This document shows positions 18,259-30,828 of a DNA stretch of 64,000 nucleotides, piece after piece. A program made the position numbers and the translations under genes. The notes below the pieces were generated by a model. It saw only the letters and a list, made by a program, of their open reading frames with translations, ran no database searches and was not told the origin of the DNA. The number at the start of each line of letters is the position of its first letter. Positions within the stretch are counted from its first letter, which is position 1. This DNA is from Pseudorhodoplanes sp. (GTDB lineage Bacteria; Pseudomonadota; Alphaproteobacteria; Rhizobiales; Xanthobacteraceae): assembly GCA_022843165.1 (NCBI GenBank), contig JALHOD010000004.1:1-64000 (forward strand). The letters are read 5' to 3'.

Positions 18259-18489
18259 TCAGGAGAAGGTCTGCTTCCACCACATGGTGAGCGCCGCGAC
18301 CGCGGTCATGACCAGCGCCGGCGCGACCAGGCTGCGCCAGTCCGCACCGAACGGGTTGTGCCGGCCGCAATAATAGCAGCGCTGGAATTTCCGCAGGATC
18401 AGATCCTCGAGCGGCACGCTGGTGCCGCAGCCGCGGCATTTGCCGCCGCGATTGAGCTTGTACAATTCCGTGATGACCGGCTCACGCAT
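18259..18489 (-). CDS. Small zinc-ribbon membrane protein
   Basis: 76 residues from ATG 18489 (MREPVITELYKL). Two CxxC knuckles, GKCRGCG and RCYYCGR, separated by about 18 residues form a likely zinc ribbon. A C-terminal hydrophobic helix (LVAPALVMTAVAALTMWW) should anchor it in the membrane. Function unknown. An upstream extension to 18630 is possible but is Arg-rich and unlikely. Confidence 0.7.
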   Translation of the reverse strand: MREPVITELYKLNRGGKCRGCGTSVPLEDLILRKFQRCYYCGRHNPFGADWRSLVAPALVMTAVAALTMWWKQTFS

Positions 18490-18835
18490 ACGAAACTCCC
18501 GGATGGCTGTGCAGTCCCTCGGCCGATGAAGCGGGATTTCGCCGGTGATGGTACGCGGCGGGTTTTGAGATTCTCTTAACCACGCACGCCGCCGCAGGCG
18601 CGGCGACGGGTTTTCGTCCCGGACTGGCACAAGGTTCGTCTTGCGTTCCGGAAGAACGAATCAGGGCCTGGTTTTCCGGAGCGAGTCGGACGTTAAGCGA
18701 TGGTTTCGATCGCGCGCGATGCGCGCATCTTTGAAAAAATTTTGCGCTGCTTCCGGATTCGATCGCGATGCAGATGCAGCGGCCGAAAACCTGGCGGGGC
18801 GCCCGGCGTTTTGCGCCGGACGCCCCTTCATCAAG
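18490..18835. other. Intergenic region downstream of rnpB
   Basis: No credible gene. It contains the GC hairpin at 18796-18826. The rest is low-information sequence, with a run TTTGAAAAAATTTTG near 18730 but no assigned promoter. Confidence 0.4.
18796..18826 (-). terminator. Strong GC hairpin after rnpB
   Basis: GGGGCGCCCGGCG (18796-18808) pairs with CGCCGGACGCCCC (18814-18826), with one mismatch, around a TTTT loop. It lies 10 nt beyond the mature 3' end of rnpB. There is no T-run after it on the minus strand, so it may be a processing or stability hairpin rather than a strong intrinsic terminator. Confidence 0.45.
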
Positions 18836-19268
18836 ATGTCAGCCCGCCTGTAAGCCGGGTTCTGTATGGCCCGCACCGCAAACGATGCGGACGTGACGGC
18901 CATTCCTCTGCGACGCCGGTTGCCCGGCGCCTGAAGCAACCTACCCGAACGGCTGGTCCGGACAGACCGGCGCTTGCGCGCCACGCCGCTCCTATTCGGT
19001 TTTGCTCCCGGTGGGGTTTGCCGTGCCGTCTGCGTTGCCGCAAACGCGGTGCGCTCTTACCGCACCGTTTCACCCTTGCCCCGGCCAATACGCAACGCGG
19101 CCGCGGCGGTTTGCTTCTCTGTGGCACTGTCCCTGAGGTGCGAACTCCGCTTGCGCGCAGACGCCCCTCGCCGGACGTTATCCGGCACCGTTTGTCCATG
19201 GAGCCCGGACTTTCCTCCCCGGCCACCTTTCGGTGATTGCCGGAGCGGCCGTCCAGCCGACTGACGCC
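18836..19268 (-). ncRNA. rnpB: RNase P RNA, bacterial type A
   Basis: Catalytic RNA that matures tRNA 5' ends. On the minus strand the conserved P4 region reads GAGGAAAGTCCGGGCTCC (about 19203-19220). The 3' conserved segment reads AGAACCCGGCTTACAGGC (about 18845-18862). GTCAG at the 5' end (19265-19261) pairs with CTGAC at the 3' end (18842-18838) as P1. The length of about 430 nt suits alphaproteobacterial type A. Ends are estimated to within a few nucleotides. Confidence 0.93.
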
Positions 19269-19296
19269 TAAGGAATGGGGAGCGGCCGCCCCCGCG

Positions 19297-20127
19297 TCAA
19301 GTGTCGCTCAGGCTTTCGGGCGCGTCTTCTGCCGCCATGGTTTCCAGCTGATGCAAAGGCGCCAGCGAGGGCTGGGTTTCCAAGAGCGCCCGCAGGGTAA
19401 TGAGCGTCGAGGAATCGAGCACGCCGTCGATACGGGCGGGACGGAAATGGCGCTGGAAGGCCGCCACCACGCACCGGGTTTTCTCGTCGTAATAGCCGTC
19501 GGTCGGCAGGCCGTAGCCGTAGCGCGCGAGCGCCATCTGCAGCTTGCCGATCGCCTCGCCGCGGTCGCCCATCTCGAAATTCGGGCTGTCCATGAGCGGC
19601 GCCGGATGCACCCAATGCCCGATGCCGGATTCCGAGAGCAGCCGCCACGGAAACTTCTCGCCCGGATCCTGCTTGCGCTCGGGCGCGACGTCGGAATGGC
19701 CGAGCACGCGGTCGGCGGGGATGTTCCGCCGCAGCAGGATGGCGCGGCAGAGCGAAATCACCGCCGCGATCTGCTTGCGGGTGAAATCCGGATAGCCGAA
19801 ATCGTGGCCCGGATTGTGGATCTCGATGCCGATGGAGCAGGAATTGATGTCGGTCTCGCCCGCCCAGAAGCTGTGCCCGGCATGCCAGGCGCGCTGCTGC
19901 TCCGGCACCATCTGGATGATGCGGCCGTCCTCGTGAATGAAATAATGCACGGAGACCCCGCTTTCGAGCGCGCAGAGACGCTGCAGCGCGGTGTCGGCGT
20001 CCTCCATGCCGGTATAATGCAGGACGATCATGTCGGGCTCGCGATTGTTCGCACGCTCGCCGTAATTGGGCGAGGGCGCGACGTCGGAGACCAGGATGGT
20101 GTCGGGTTCGAACGGGTGCAGGGACAT
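19297..20127 (-). CDS. N-acetylmuramoyl-L-alanine amidase with peptidoglycan-binding domain
   Basis: 276 residues from ATG 20127. The N-terminal zinc amidase (Amidase_2/AmpD-AmiD type) shows IVLHYTGM with the first His ligand, HYFIHEDGRIIQMVPE, SIGIEIHNPGHD, and VLGHSDVAPERKQDPG with the other ligands. A C-terminal PG_binding_1 repeat follows (KLQMALARYGYGLPTDGYYD). It cleaves the bond between MurNAc and the stem peptide. There is no N-terminal signal from this start, which suggests a cytoplasmic AmpD-like recycling role. An upstream in-frame extension to 20235 is possible but looks non-coding. Confidence 0.9.
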   Translation of the reverse strand: MSLHPFEPDTILVSDVAPSPNYGERANNREPDMIVLHYTGMEDADTALQRLCALESGVSVHYFIHEDGRIIQMVPEQQRAWHAGHSFWAGETDINSCSIGIEIHNPGHDFGYPDFTRKQIAAVISLCRAILLRRNIPADRVLGHSDVAPERKQDPGEKFPWRLLSESGIGHWVHPAPLMDSPNFEMGDRGEAIGKLQMALARYGYGLPTDGYYDEKTRCVVAAFQRHFRPARIDGVLDSSTLITLRALLETQPSLAPLHQLETMAAEDAPESLSDT

Positions 20128-20326
20128 GGCGGCAGTGTAGCAAGCGGAGTGGCCCCAGGAGAAGGGCCGGACGCAGATCCTGCCGGAAGGGTTACCGTCT
20201 CCGGACACCGCGCCGCGCGCGGCCCCACTCATCACGCTTCTGCATGCGCCGGATGAATTTTGCGCGCTGGCATGCCGGCGCGAACGCGGCTAGCGTCCGC
20301 CTCCTTTTCATCTCGCCGGTTCCCCC

Positions 20327-21232
20327 ATGCTCTCGCGCCGCCGGAATCTCGGTCTGCTGCTCGGCTTTGTCGGCATCGTGATCTTTGCCGGCACGCTGCC
20401 CGGCACGCGCTACGTCAACCAGTATCTCGATCCGTATTTCGTGGTCGCGGCGCGGTCCGCCCTGGCCGGTATCGCGGGACTTGTCGCGCTTTTGCTCACA
20501 CGCCGCGCCATGCCCTCGCCCCGCACGCTGGCGCTGCTGGCCTTCTGCGCGCTCTGCCTCGTGCTCGGCTTTCCGCTGATGATCACGCTGGCGCTGGTCA
20601 CGGTGCCGGCGGCGCATGGCGGCGTCATCCTCGGCGTGCTGCCGCTGGCCACCGCCTGCGCCGCCGCGCTGATCCAGCACGAACGCCCAAGCACCGGTTT
20701 CTGGATCGCCGGCGTCCTGGGCGCCGCGCTGGTGATCGCCTTCGCGCTTCATCGCAGCGGCGGCGGCACGATCACGGCCGGCGACCTGCTCACCCTGCTG
20801 GCGGTGCCCTGCGCCGCCATCGGCTACACCTATTCCGCGCGGCTCACCGCCATCATGCCGGGCTGGGAAGTGATTTCCTGGTGCGTGGTGATCTCGCTGC
20901 CGGTGGCGCTGCCGGCGACCTATCTGCTGTGGCCCGCCGACATTGCCATGATTCCGGCCGGCGGCTGGGTCGCGCTGGTCTATCTCGGGCTGATGAGCCA
21001 GTTCATCGGCTTCTTCGCCTGGAATGCCGGCCTCGCCATGGGCGGCGTGGCGCGCGTCAGCCAGATCCAGCTGCTGATGCCGTTCGTGGTCGTGATCATG
21101 GCGGCGTTCGTCAATCGCGAGACCATCGATCTGGAGACCGTGCTGTTCGCGGTGGCGGTGGTCGCGACCGTCGCCGTCGGCACCCGCATGCGGGTTTCGA
21201 GAGGAGCCGCGCAGGAGCGCGGTGCGCGCTAA
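20327..21232 (+). CDS. EamA/DMT-family transporter
   Basis: 301-residue inner-membrane protein with about ten hydrophobic helices in two EamA repeats (roughly residues 8-145 and 155-295). The second repeat contains PCAAIGYTYSARL. Members export amino acids, metabolites or drugs; the substrate cannot be told from sequence. It stands alone on the + strand after the amidase gene. Confidence 0.88.
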   Translation: MLSRRRNLGLLLGFVGIVIFAGTLPGTRYVNQYLDPYFVVAARSALAGIAGLVALLLTRRAMPSPRTLALLAFCALCLVLGFPLMITLALVTVPAAHGGVILGVLPLATACAAALIQHERPSTGFWIAGVLGAALVIAFALHRSGGGTITAGDLLTLLAVPCAAIGYTYSARLTAIMPGWEVISWCVVISLPVALPATYLLWPADIAMIPAGGWVALVYLGLMSQFIGFFAWNAGLAMGGVARVSQIQLLMPFVVVIMAAFVNRETIDLETVLFAVAVVATVAVGTRMRVSRGAAQERGAR

Positions 21233-21341
21233 CCTTCGCGGATCGAAGGATTTTCAACAGCTCCGTTGCAACGCGGCATGATTTTGAGCGCCGAAGATGC
21301 TACGGGCTGCCGGTCATTCCGGCCGGACATTTGGGGACTCA

Positions 21342-22844
21342 GTGGCAAAGAGCGCGCTCGACAAGGATCTGAAGAAAGTCGTCCAACTCGAAAATGCGAC
21401 CCAGGCCCTGGGGCGCTCGCTCGCCGGTCCCGGCCTGCTGATCGTCTTTCTGACCGGAGCCGTCACCCTTGCGAGCCTTTCGATCTCCGGGGGACCGCTC
21501 GCCTATTTTGTGATCGTGGCAGCGGTGGTGGCAGCCTATATGGCGCTCAGCATCGGCGCCAACGATGTCGCCAACAATATGGGCCCCGCCGTCGGCAGCC
21601 GCGCGCTGACGATGACCGGAGCCCTTATCATCGCCGCCGTGTGTGAGGCCGCCGGCGCGGTCGTTGCCGGCGGCGATGTGGTCAAGACTCTGTCGCGCGA
21701 CCTGCTGAAGCCGGAAGAAATCCTGAGCGCCCGGCAATTCATTCTCGTCATGACGTCGGCGCTGCTGGCCGCGGCGATCTGGATTCATCTTGCCACTTTT
21801 CTCGGCGCACCAGTTTCGACAACCCACGCTGTGGTTGGCGGCATCGTCGGCGCCGGCGTGGCCGCTGCCGGCACGGATATCGTGGTCTGGCCGGTGATCG
21901 GGACAATCGCCGCGAGCTGGGTGATATCCCCGGTCCTCGGCGGATTGGTCGCCGCCCTTCTTCTCGGCTTCATCAAATGGGCGGTGATTTTCCGGCCGGA
22001 TCGCATCGCCGCAGCCCGAAAATGGGTTCCGGCACTGGTCGCACTGATGATCGGCGTCTTTGCGATGTACCTGGCCACCAAGGGACTGAGCCGGGTGTGG
22101 CGGATGCCACCCGCGCTGGTGCTCGCGACAGGGGTCGCATTCTTTGCCGGCGGATATTTTCTTGCTCGCCCGTGGGTCCTCGCGCGATCGGCAGGGATGG
22201 AGAATCGCCGACGCAATGTCAGCAATCTGTTCAGATTGCCGCTGATCTTCTCCGCTGCTCTTTTGTCCTTCGCGCACGGGGCCAACGACGTCGCCAATGC
22301 GGTCGGTCCGCTGGCAGCGATCGTGTCCGCCGCGCAATCGGGATTGGCGGCTCCGGATAAAGTGATCCTGCCATTCTGGGTGTTGCTGATTGGCGCCGTC
22401 GGCATCGCCATCGGCCTTGCCATGTTCGGTCCGCGGCTGATCCGTACCGTGGGCGAGAAAATCACCAAGATGGACGCCATTCGTGCGTTCTGCGTCGCCC
22501 TGTCGGCGGCGATCACCGTGCTGATCGCATCGGCGCTGGGGCTGCCGGTGTCGTCGACGCATATCGCGATCGGCGGCGTCTTTGGCGTCGGATACCTGCG
22601 CGAAATCCTGAGCAATACCGGCGTCGCAAATCTCGCGGTGCAGCCCAATTCATTTTTTCTCGCGCCCTCGCGTCTCAACAAGACCCCGGAAGAGGCGCTC
22701 AAGAACTTTCAAAAACGGGAGAAGCGTCGCCTCGTGCGGCGCCGGCATGTGATCGGCATCGCCGCCGCCTGGGTCATCACCGTTCCGGCCGCGGCGTTGC
22801 TGGCCGGCACCTTCTACGCGCTCATGCGAATCCTTGCCGGCTGA
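21342..22844 (+). CDS. Inorganic phosphate transporter, PiT family
   Basis: Low-affinity phosphate:cation symporter of the inner membrane, 500 residues from GTG 21342. The twin PiT signatures are visible: GANDVANNMGPAVGSRA in the N-terminal half and AHGANDVANAVGPLAAI in the C-terminal half. Each is followed by a conserved GAPVSTTHAVVGG or GLPVSSTHIAIGG segment. The GTG is favoured over the ATG at 21297 because the family usually begins near AKSALDKDLKKV. It overlaps the convergent Nudix gene by 31 nt at the 3' end. Confidence 0.92.
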   Translation: MAKSALDKDLKKVVQLENATQALGRSLAGPGLLIVFLTGAVTLASLSISGGPLAYFVIVAAVVAAYMALSIGANDVANNMGPAVGSRALTMTGALIIAAVCEAAGAVVAGGDVVKTLSRDLLKPEEILSARQFILVMTSALLAAAIWIHLATFLGAPVSTTHAVVGGIVGAGVAAAGTDIVVWPVIGTIAASWVISPVLGGLVAALLLGFIKWAVIFRPDRIAAARKWVPALVALMIGVFAMYLATKGLSRVWRMPPALVLATGVAFFAGGYFLARPWVLARSAGMENRRRNVSNLFRLPLIFSAALLSFAHGANDVANAVGPLAAIVSAAQSGLAAPDKVILPFWVLLIGAVGIAIGLAMFGPRLIRTVGEKITKMDAIRAFCVALSAAITVLIASALGLPVSSTHIAIGGVFGVGYLREILSNTGVANLAVQPNSFFLAPSRLNKTPEEALKNFQKREKRRLVRRRHVIGIAAAWVITVPAAALLAGTFYALMRILAG

Positions 22845-23308
22845 GGCTGACGCAGGCGCGCATCGAGCGTGGCCGCGAATTCCTTGAGCTTGGGATCGGA
22901 CAGAAGCCGTTTTGCATCCTGCAGGATGACCCAGTGGCGGTGCCGTTTGCCTTTTTCCGGCCAATCATCGAGCTGACGCGTCACGCGCATCGGAAACATG
23001 TCCACATCGATCAGCACCGGCCGGATGCCAGCCTTCAGGGTCCGGTAGTGGCCGATGGGCGTCGTCTCGATCTCGCCTTCGATGCCGGCCTCCTCGTAAG
23101 CTTCGTGCAACGCGACCTGCCAGGGCTGCAGGTTTTCGATCGGCGCGCCCTTGGGAAATATCCAGCGGCCTGTCCGCCGGGTCGTAACCAGCAGAAACAC
23201 CACCCGTCCTTCCACGATCGTATAGGGAATCGCGCCGGCCTGCCGGTCGGGCGAGATCTCGGCAGCGCGGGCGGCCAGCCGGTCGATCCACTTGCGAAGC
23301 GTGCTCAT
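22814..23308 (-). CDS. Nudix hydrolase, DIPP-like
   Basis: 164-residue protein of the diphosphoinositol-polyphosphate-phosphohydrolase-like type: AGAIPYTIVEGRVVFLLVTT, then RWIFPKGAP. The Nudix box is divergent: EAYEEAGIEGE retains the catalytic Glu pair, but the first Glu is Leu (GAPIENL) and the usual Arg before the Glu is His (LHEAYEEAG). It probably hydrolyses a nucleoside- or inositol-diphosphate-like substrate. It converges with the phosphate transporter and overlaps its end. Confidence 0.85.
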   Translation of the reverse strand: MSTLRKWIDRLAARAAEISPDRQAGAIPYTIVEGRVVFLLVTTRRTGRWIFPKGAPIENLQPWQVALHEAYEEAGIEGEIETTPIGHYRTLKAGIRPVLIDVDMFPMRVTRQLDDWPEKGKRHRHWVILQDAKRLLSDPKLKEFAATLDARLRQPQPARIRMSA

Positions 23309-23422
23309 GGCTGGGTGCGTGCTCCTGCCTGTCCTTGCCGCCGAATCTGCGGCAACGCAGATTATCGCCCCGCCGGCGACATGCCCATATCAGATGTCGC
23401 CAGACGAGGGCCGGGACAAGAC

Positions 23423-24730
23423 CTAGCGCGCGTCCAGCATGGTCGAGGGCAGGAACAGCGCGATCTGCGGAAACACCACGATCAGCGCAACCGCGACGCA
23501 CATCAGCAGAAAGAACGGCAGCGCATACAGGCCGATGGTGAAGATATTGCGGCCGGTCATGCCCTGCAGCACATACAGATTGAATCCGACCGGCGGCGTG
23601 ATCTGCGCCATTTCCACCACCAGCACCAGATAGATGCCGAACCAGATCAGATCGAAGCCCGCGCGCTCCACCAGCGGAATGACGATGGACGTGGTGAGAA
23701 CCACCATCGAAATGCCGTCGAGAAAGCACCCCAGCAGCACGAAGAAGAATGTCAGCGCCAGGATCAGCTGCCAGTTCGCCAGATTGAACGTCGCGATCCA
23801 CTCCGCCAGCGCGCGCGGAATCCCGGTGAATCCCATGGCGGCGGTGAGATAAGCCGCGCCGGCCAGGATGAAGGCGATCATGCAGCTGGTTTTGGTCGCG
23901 CTCAGCAAAGCGGCGACGAAATTCTCGCGCGTCAGCGTTCCCATCCACCATGACAAGACGAGCGCGAGAAACACGCCGACCACGGCGGCTTCCGTCGCCG
24001 AGGCAAGCCCGCCATAGATCGAGCCGATGACGCCGAGGATCAGCAGGATCACCGGGATCAGGCGGCGCGTGGCCCGCACCCGGTTGCCGAACGTGGTGGC
24101 CGGCTCCGGCGGCGGCATGCGGCGCTTATTCATCAGCGCCCACACCATGATGAAGCCCATGAACAGGAGCGCCAGCATGATGCCGGGCACGACGCCGGCG
24201 ATGAACAGCCGCGCGATCGACTGGTCGGTCGCGGTGGCATAGACGATCATGATGATCGAGGGCGGAATCAGAAGTCCGAGCGTGCCGGCGCCGGCCAGCG
24301 TTCCGACCGCCATCTTCTCGTCATAGCCGCGCTTGAGCAGTTGCGGCAGCGCGATGCGGCCGATGGTGGCGCAGGTCGCGGCCGAGGAGCCCGACACCGC
24401 GGCAAAGACGGCGCAGCCGGCGACATTGATATGCAGCAGCCGGCCCGGCAGCCGTTGCAGCCAGGGCGCCAATCCTTCGAACATGTCTTCCGACAATTTC
24501 GTCCGGTACAGGATGTCGCCCATCCAGATGAACATCGGCAGCGCCGTCAGATCCCAGGAGTTCGACGCCGACCACATCGAGGTGGCCAGCACCTGCCCCG
24601 GCGGCGTCGCGATCTTGGTCATCACCGCGACCAGTCCGGTGGCGGCGAGCGCCAGTCCGATCCAGACGCCCGACCCCAGAATGACGAACAGCAGGACGAG
24701 AAGGACGAGAGACAGTTCGACGACGCTCAT
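23423..24730 (-). CDS. dctM: TRAP transporter large permease (DctM)
   Basis: 435-residue large membrane subunit of a tripartite ATP-independent periplasmic transporter, about 12 helices. Motifs include PMFIWMGDILYRTKLSEDMF, the family loop AVSGSSAATCATIGRIALP, GAGTLGLLIPPSIIMIVY, and near the end EMAQITPPVGFNLYVLQG. It starts at ATG 24730, sharing one base with the dctQ stop (TGATG), so translation is coupled. The longer upstream frame is dctQ out of frame. Confidence 0.95.
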   Translation of the reverse strand: MSVVELSLVLLVLLFVILGSGVWIGLALAATGLVAVMTKIATPPGQVLATSMWSASNSWDLTALPMFIWMGDILYRTKLSEDMFEGLAPWLQRLPGRLLHINVAGCAVFAAVSGSSAATCATIGRIALPQLLKRGYDEKMAVGTLAGAGTLGLLIPPSIIMIVYATATDQSIARLFIAGVVPGIMLALLFMGFIMVWALMNKRRMPPPEPATTFGNRVRATRRLIPVILLILGVIGSIYGGLASATEAAVVGVFLALVLSWWMGTLTRENFVAALLSATKTSCMIAFILAGAAYLTAAMGFTGIPRALAEWIATFNLANWQLILALTFFFVLLGCFLDGISMVVLTTSIVIPLVERAGFDLIWFGIYLVLVVEMAQITPPVGFNLYVLQGMTGRNIFTIGLYALPFFLLMCVAVALIVVFPQIALFLPSTMLDAR

Positions 24731-25287
24731 CACCCCTCCTTGCCGAGCGTGACGGCGTCCTCGACGGCGCGGAAACTGGGGCGGCCGCGCCTGAACACGA
24801 TCATGCATTCGTCGATCAGTGCGATGGTGAGAACGAGCGCGCCGAACGCCATCGCCGCCTGCGGAAGCGCAAGCGGAACGCGGATCACGCCGGGCGACAC
24901 CTCGTTGAACTGCCACGAGACGAAAGCGAACAGGCCAAGCTGCCAGGTCACGTAGGCGCAAAAGGCGGCCGAGGCGCCGAACGCCCACACTTCCACCTTG
25001 TGCCGCACGGTTTCAGGCAAGGCCGCCAGCAGCATGGTGACGCGGATATGCGCGCCGGCCTTCAGCGTGCCCGCCAGCGCCAGAAAACTCGCGGCCGCCA
25101 GAAGGTAGCCCGCGATCTCGGCCAGCGACAGAATGACAAGTCCGAACGGCTGCAATCCGGCGAGCTTGAGCGCGCCGTCGACCAGCCGCGCGGCCAGCTG
25201 GATGCCGACCATGAGCGCGATGACGACGAGGCACAAGGCGGACAGCCAGAGCGTCAGATGAAAAAGCAGGTCCAGACTTTTGCGCAT
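24730..25287 (-). CDS. dctQ: TRAP transporter small permease (DctQ)
   Basis: 185 residues with four membrane helices at about residues 13-30, 50-70, 88-107 and 130-160, plus short cytoplasmic ends, as in DctQ. It lies between dctP and dctM on the minus strand. The segment between the dctP stop and this start contains an intrinsic terminator, so dctQM are expected to be expressed below dctP. Confidence 0.92.
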   Translation of the reverse strand: MRKSLDLLFHLTLWLSALCLVVIALMVGIQLAARLVDGALKLAGLQPFGLVILSLAEIAGYLLAAASFLALAGTLKAGAHIRVTMLLAALPETVRHKVEVWAFGASAAFCAYVTWQLGLFAFVSWQFNEVSPGVIRVPLALPQAAMAFGALVLTIALIDECMIVFRRGRPSFRAVEDAVTLGKEG

Positions 25288-25399
25288 CGCGATCCCCACA
25301 TCGTCATGCCGGCACGCGATCTGCAAAAAAGACCCCGGTTCTGCGTCCGATCGCGCAGACGTCACGAACCGTCCGGCGTCAGCCGGAAACAACGTCCCG

Positions 25400-25432
25400 A
25401 AAAAAGAACTCCCGGGTCTGGCCCGGGAGTTC
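25400..25432 (-). terminator. Intrinsic terminator between dctP and dctQ
   Basis: On the minus strand GAACTCCCGGG and CCCGGGAGTTC (25406-25416 and 25422-25432) form a perfect 11-bp stem with a 5-nt loop, followed by six T (A25400-25405). It lies 14 nt after the dctP stop. It should limit read-through into dctQM and stabilise the dctP mRNA. Confidence 0.92.
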
Positions 25433-25445
25433 CTGTCCTGGCGGA

Positions 25446-26420
25446 TTACTTCTTGTAGGCGTCCAGCATCGCCTTGCCGTCTGCGCCGGCCGATGCCGCC
25501 CATTCAGTCGCGATCGTCTCGCCGATCCTGGTGAGGCCGGCTTTCAGTTCCGGGCTCGGCGGCATCACGATGATCTTGGCGTCTTTCAGCGCATTGGTCT
25601 TGATGGTCATTTCCTCGATCGAGGCTTTCCAGCCGCGGTCCTCGGCCACCCTGGCGGCGTCCATCACCGCCTTCTGCTCATTCGGCTTCAGCTTGTCGAA
25701 CGCCGCCTTGTTCACGAAGACGATGTTGCGCGGCAGCCAGGCCTGGGTGTCGATGTAGTGCGTCAGGTAATCCTGCGCCTTGGTGTCCACGCCGGTCGAC
25801 GCCGAGGTGATCATCACGTCGACGCGGCCGGTGGCGAATGCCGTCGGCAGGTCGGGCACCTCGATCTGGGTCGGGATCGCGCCGGCAAGCGAGGCGATGC
25901 GGCCGATGGTGGCGTTGTAGGTGCGGAATTTCAGGCCCTTGAGATCGTCGACCGACTTGATCTCGCGCTTGGCATACAGACCCTGCGGCGGCCACGGCAC
26001 GGAATAGAGCAGAACCAGGCCTTCGGAGGCGAGCTGCTTCTCGAGATAGGGCTTCTGTGCGGCGTAGAGCTTCTTGGCCGCGTCATAGCCGGTGGCCAGG
26101 AACGGCATCGAGTCGAAGGCATAGACCGGCGCTTCGTTGGCCGCCAGCGATTCCAGGATTTCGCCGATCGGCGCCGTGCCCTGCCGCACCGCGCGCTTGA
26201 TTTCCGGATGCTTGATCAGCGAGCCGGCCGAATGCACCTTGATCTTGAGCGAGCCGCCGGTCGCCTTGTCGACATCCGCGGCAAAGGCGGCCACATTCCT
26301 GGTGTGGAAATTGCCGTCCGGATAGGGCGTCGGCATATCCCATGTGGTCTGGGCCGCGGCGGCGGTCATCATGCCGCCGGCCAGAACCAGACCGAGCAGT
26401 CCACGCGTCACTGTCGTCAT
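25446..26420 (-). CDS. dctP: TRAP transporter substrate-binding protein (DctP)
   Basis: 324-residue periplasmic binding protein of the DctP family. The signal peptide is MTTVTRGLLGLVLAGGMMTAAAA with cleavage before QTTWDMP. Core motifs are SLKIKVHSAGSLIKHPEI, PWPPQGLYAKREI, the DctP signature LKGLKFRTYNATIG, and PTAFATGRVDVMITS, where the conserved Arg binding a substrate carboxylate is in FRTYNA. The ligand is therefore likely a carboxylic acid. The nearby 5-oxoprolinase suggests 5-oxoproline or a relative (inference). Confidence 0.93.
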   Translation of the reverse strand: MTTVTRGLLGLVLAGGMMTAAAAQTTWDMPTPYPDGNFHTRNVAAFAADVDKATGGSLKIKVHSAGSLIKHPEIKRAVRQGTAPIGEILESLAANEAPVYAFDSMPFLATGYDAAKKLYAAQKPYLEKQLASEGLVLLYSVPWPPQGLYAKREIKSVDDLKGLKFRTYNATIGRIASLAGAIPTQIEVPDLPTAFATGRVDVMITSASTGVDTKAQDYLTHYIDTQAWLPRNIVFVNKAAFDKLKPNEQKAVMDAARVAEDRGWKASIEEMTIKTNALKDAKIIVMPPSPELKAGLTRIGETIATEWAASAGADGKAMLDAYKK

Positions 26421-26522
26421 TGTCACTCTCCCTCGCGGTTGCAATCGCAACACCGCTTTGCTGCCGTAACCAACTTTAGCAGGGATCGCCTGCCCTTCGA
26501 ATAGTGCTTCCGTCCGAGACTC

Positions 26523-27077
26523 TCACAAGCTCGCCGCCGACCGCGCGGCCTGATCGTAATGACCCGACAAGGCGCGCATCAGCGCCGCCACTTCCGACAC
26601 CTTGCGGTCGTCGCTGCCCGCGCCTTTCACCGGCGCGACCAGCAGCGCTTCGCGGATTTTTCCATAGTTCGCGACCAGCCCCTCGCCCTTGCGGCTCAGG
26701 CTCACGGTCTTCTCGTTGCCGCTGCGGCCGGACAGCACGAGCCCCGCGGCTTCCAGCTTCTTCACGGAATAGGTGACGAGATGCGTGTCCTCGATATTGA
26801 GCACCAGGCAGATATCGGCGAGCCGCTTGGACTTGCCGCGATGCGCGATGGTGTGGAGGACGAGCACGTCCAGTGCCGACAGATCGGGCATGCCGGCCGC
26901 CGCCATGCAGCGCACCATCCAGCGCTCGAAGGCATGGCCCAGAAGGATCAGCCCGAATTCCAGTTCCGACAGCGCCGGCATCGCGCCGGACGCCAGATGG
27001 GCCGAGGAAACAATCGGGCCGAGAGGCTTCTCGCCGCTTCTTTCCGCTTGCTGCCTGGCCATAAGCTGCGTTTCCAT
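26523..27077 (-). CDS. MarR-like winged-helix regulator
   Basis: 184 residues from ATG 27077 (METQLMARQ); 27062 and TTG 27122 are alternatives. The winged helix covers about residues 60-135: LSALDVLVLHTIAHRG, then KRLADICLVLNIEDTHLVTY as the recognition helices, and VLSGRSGNEKTVSLSRKG as the wing. It sits between the TRAP genes, which run the same way downstream, and a divergent 5-oxoprolinase. The intergenic palindrome is its likely operator, which would give autoregulation and control of the enzyme and perhaps the transporter. Confidence 0.85.
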   Translation of the reverse strand: METQLMARQQAERSGEKPLGPIVSSAHLASGAMPALSELEFGLILLGHAFERWMVRCMAAAGMPDLSALDVLVLHTIAHRGKSKRLADICLVLNIEDTHLVTYSVKKLEAAGLVLSGRSGNEKTVSLSRKGEGLVANYGKIREALLVAPVKGAGSDDRKVSEVAALMRALSGHYDQAARSAASL

Positions 27078-27114
27078 CGGGAGCGTTGCGAAGGCTAGCG
27101 TCACAAAATAATTT

Positions 27115-27131
27115 GTCAACAAATTGTTGAC
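27115..27131. promoter_or_regulatory. Perfect 17-bp palindrome, likely MarR operator
   Basis: GTCAACAA-A-TTGTTGAC, a perfect inverted repeat with a one-base centre. It lies 38 bp upstream of the regulator start and 43 bp upstream of the 5-oxoprolinase ATG at 27175. The TTGAC half overlaps a possible -35 element for the + strand gene. The size and AT content suit a winged-helix dimer. Confidence 0.7.
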
Positions 27132-27174
27132 GATTTATAGAATAGCGGATCACCTTGCAACGAGGCGGAGGCGC

Positions 27175-30790
<3,616 letters not shown>

Positions 30791-30792
<2 letters not shown>

Positions 30793-30828
30793 GCCGGTTT
30801 CGCCGCCGGAATGCCGAAACGCCGGCCT
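30791..30828. terminator. Inverted repeat just after the 5-oxoprolinase stop
   Basis: AGGCCGGTTTCG (30791-30802) pairs with CGAAACGCCGGCCT (30815-30828) with a small bulge. It overlaps the stop codon region and is followed only by TT, so it is a weak or factor-assisted terminator. Confidence 0.5.
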
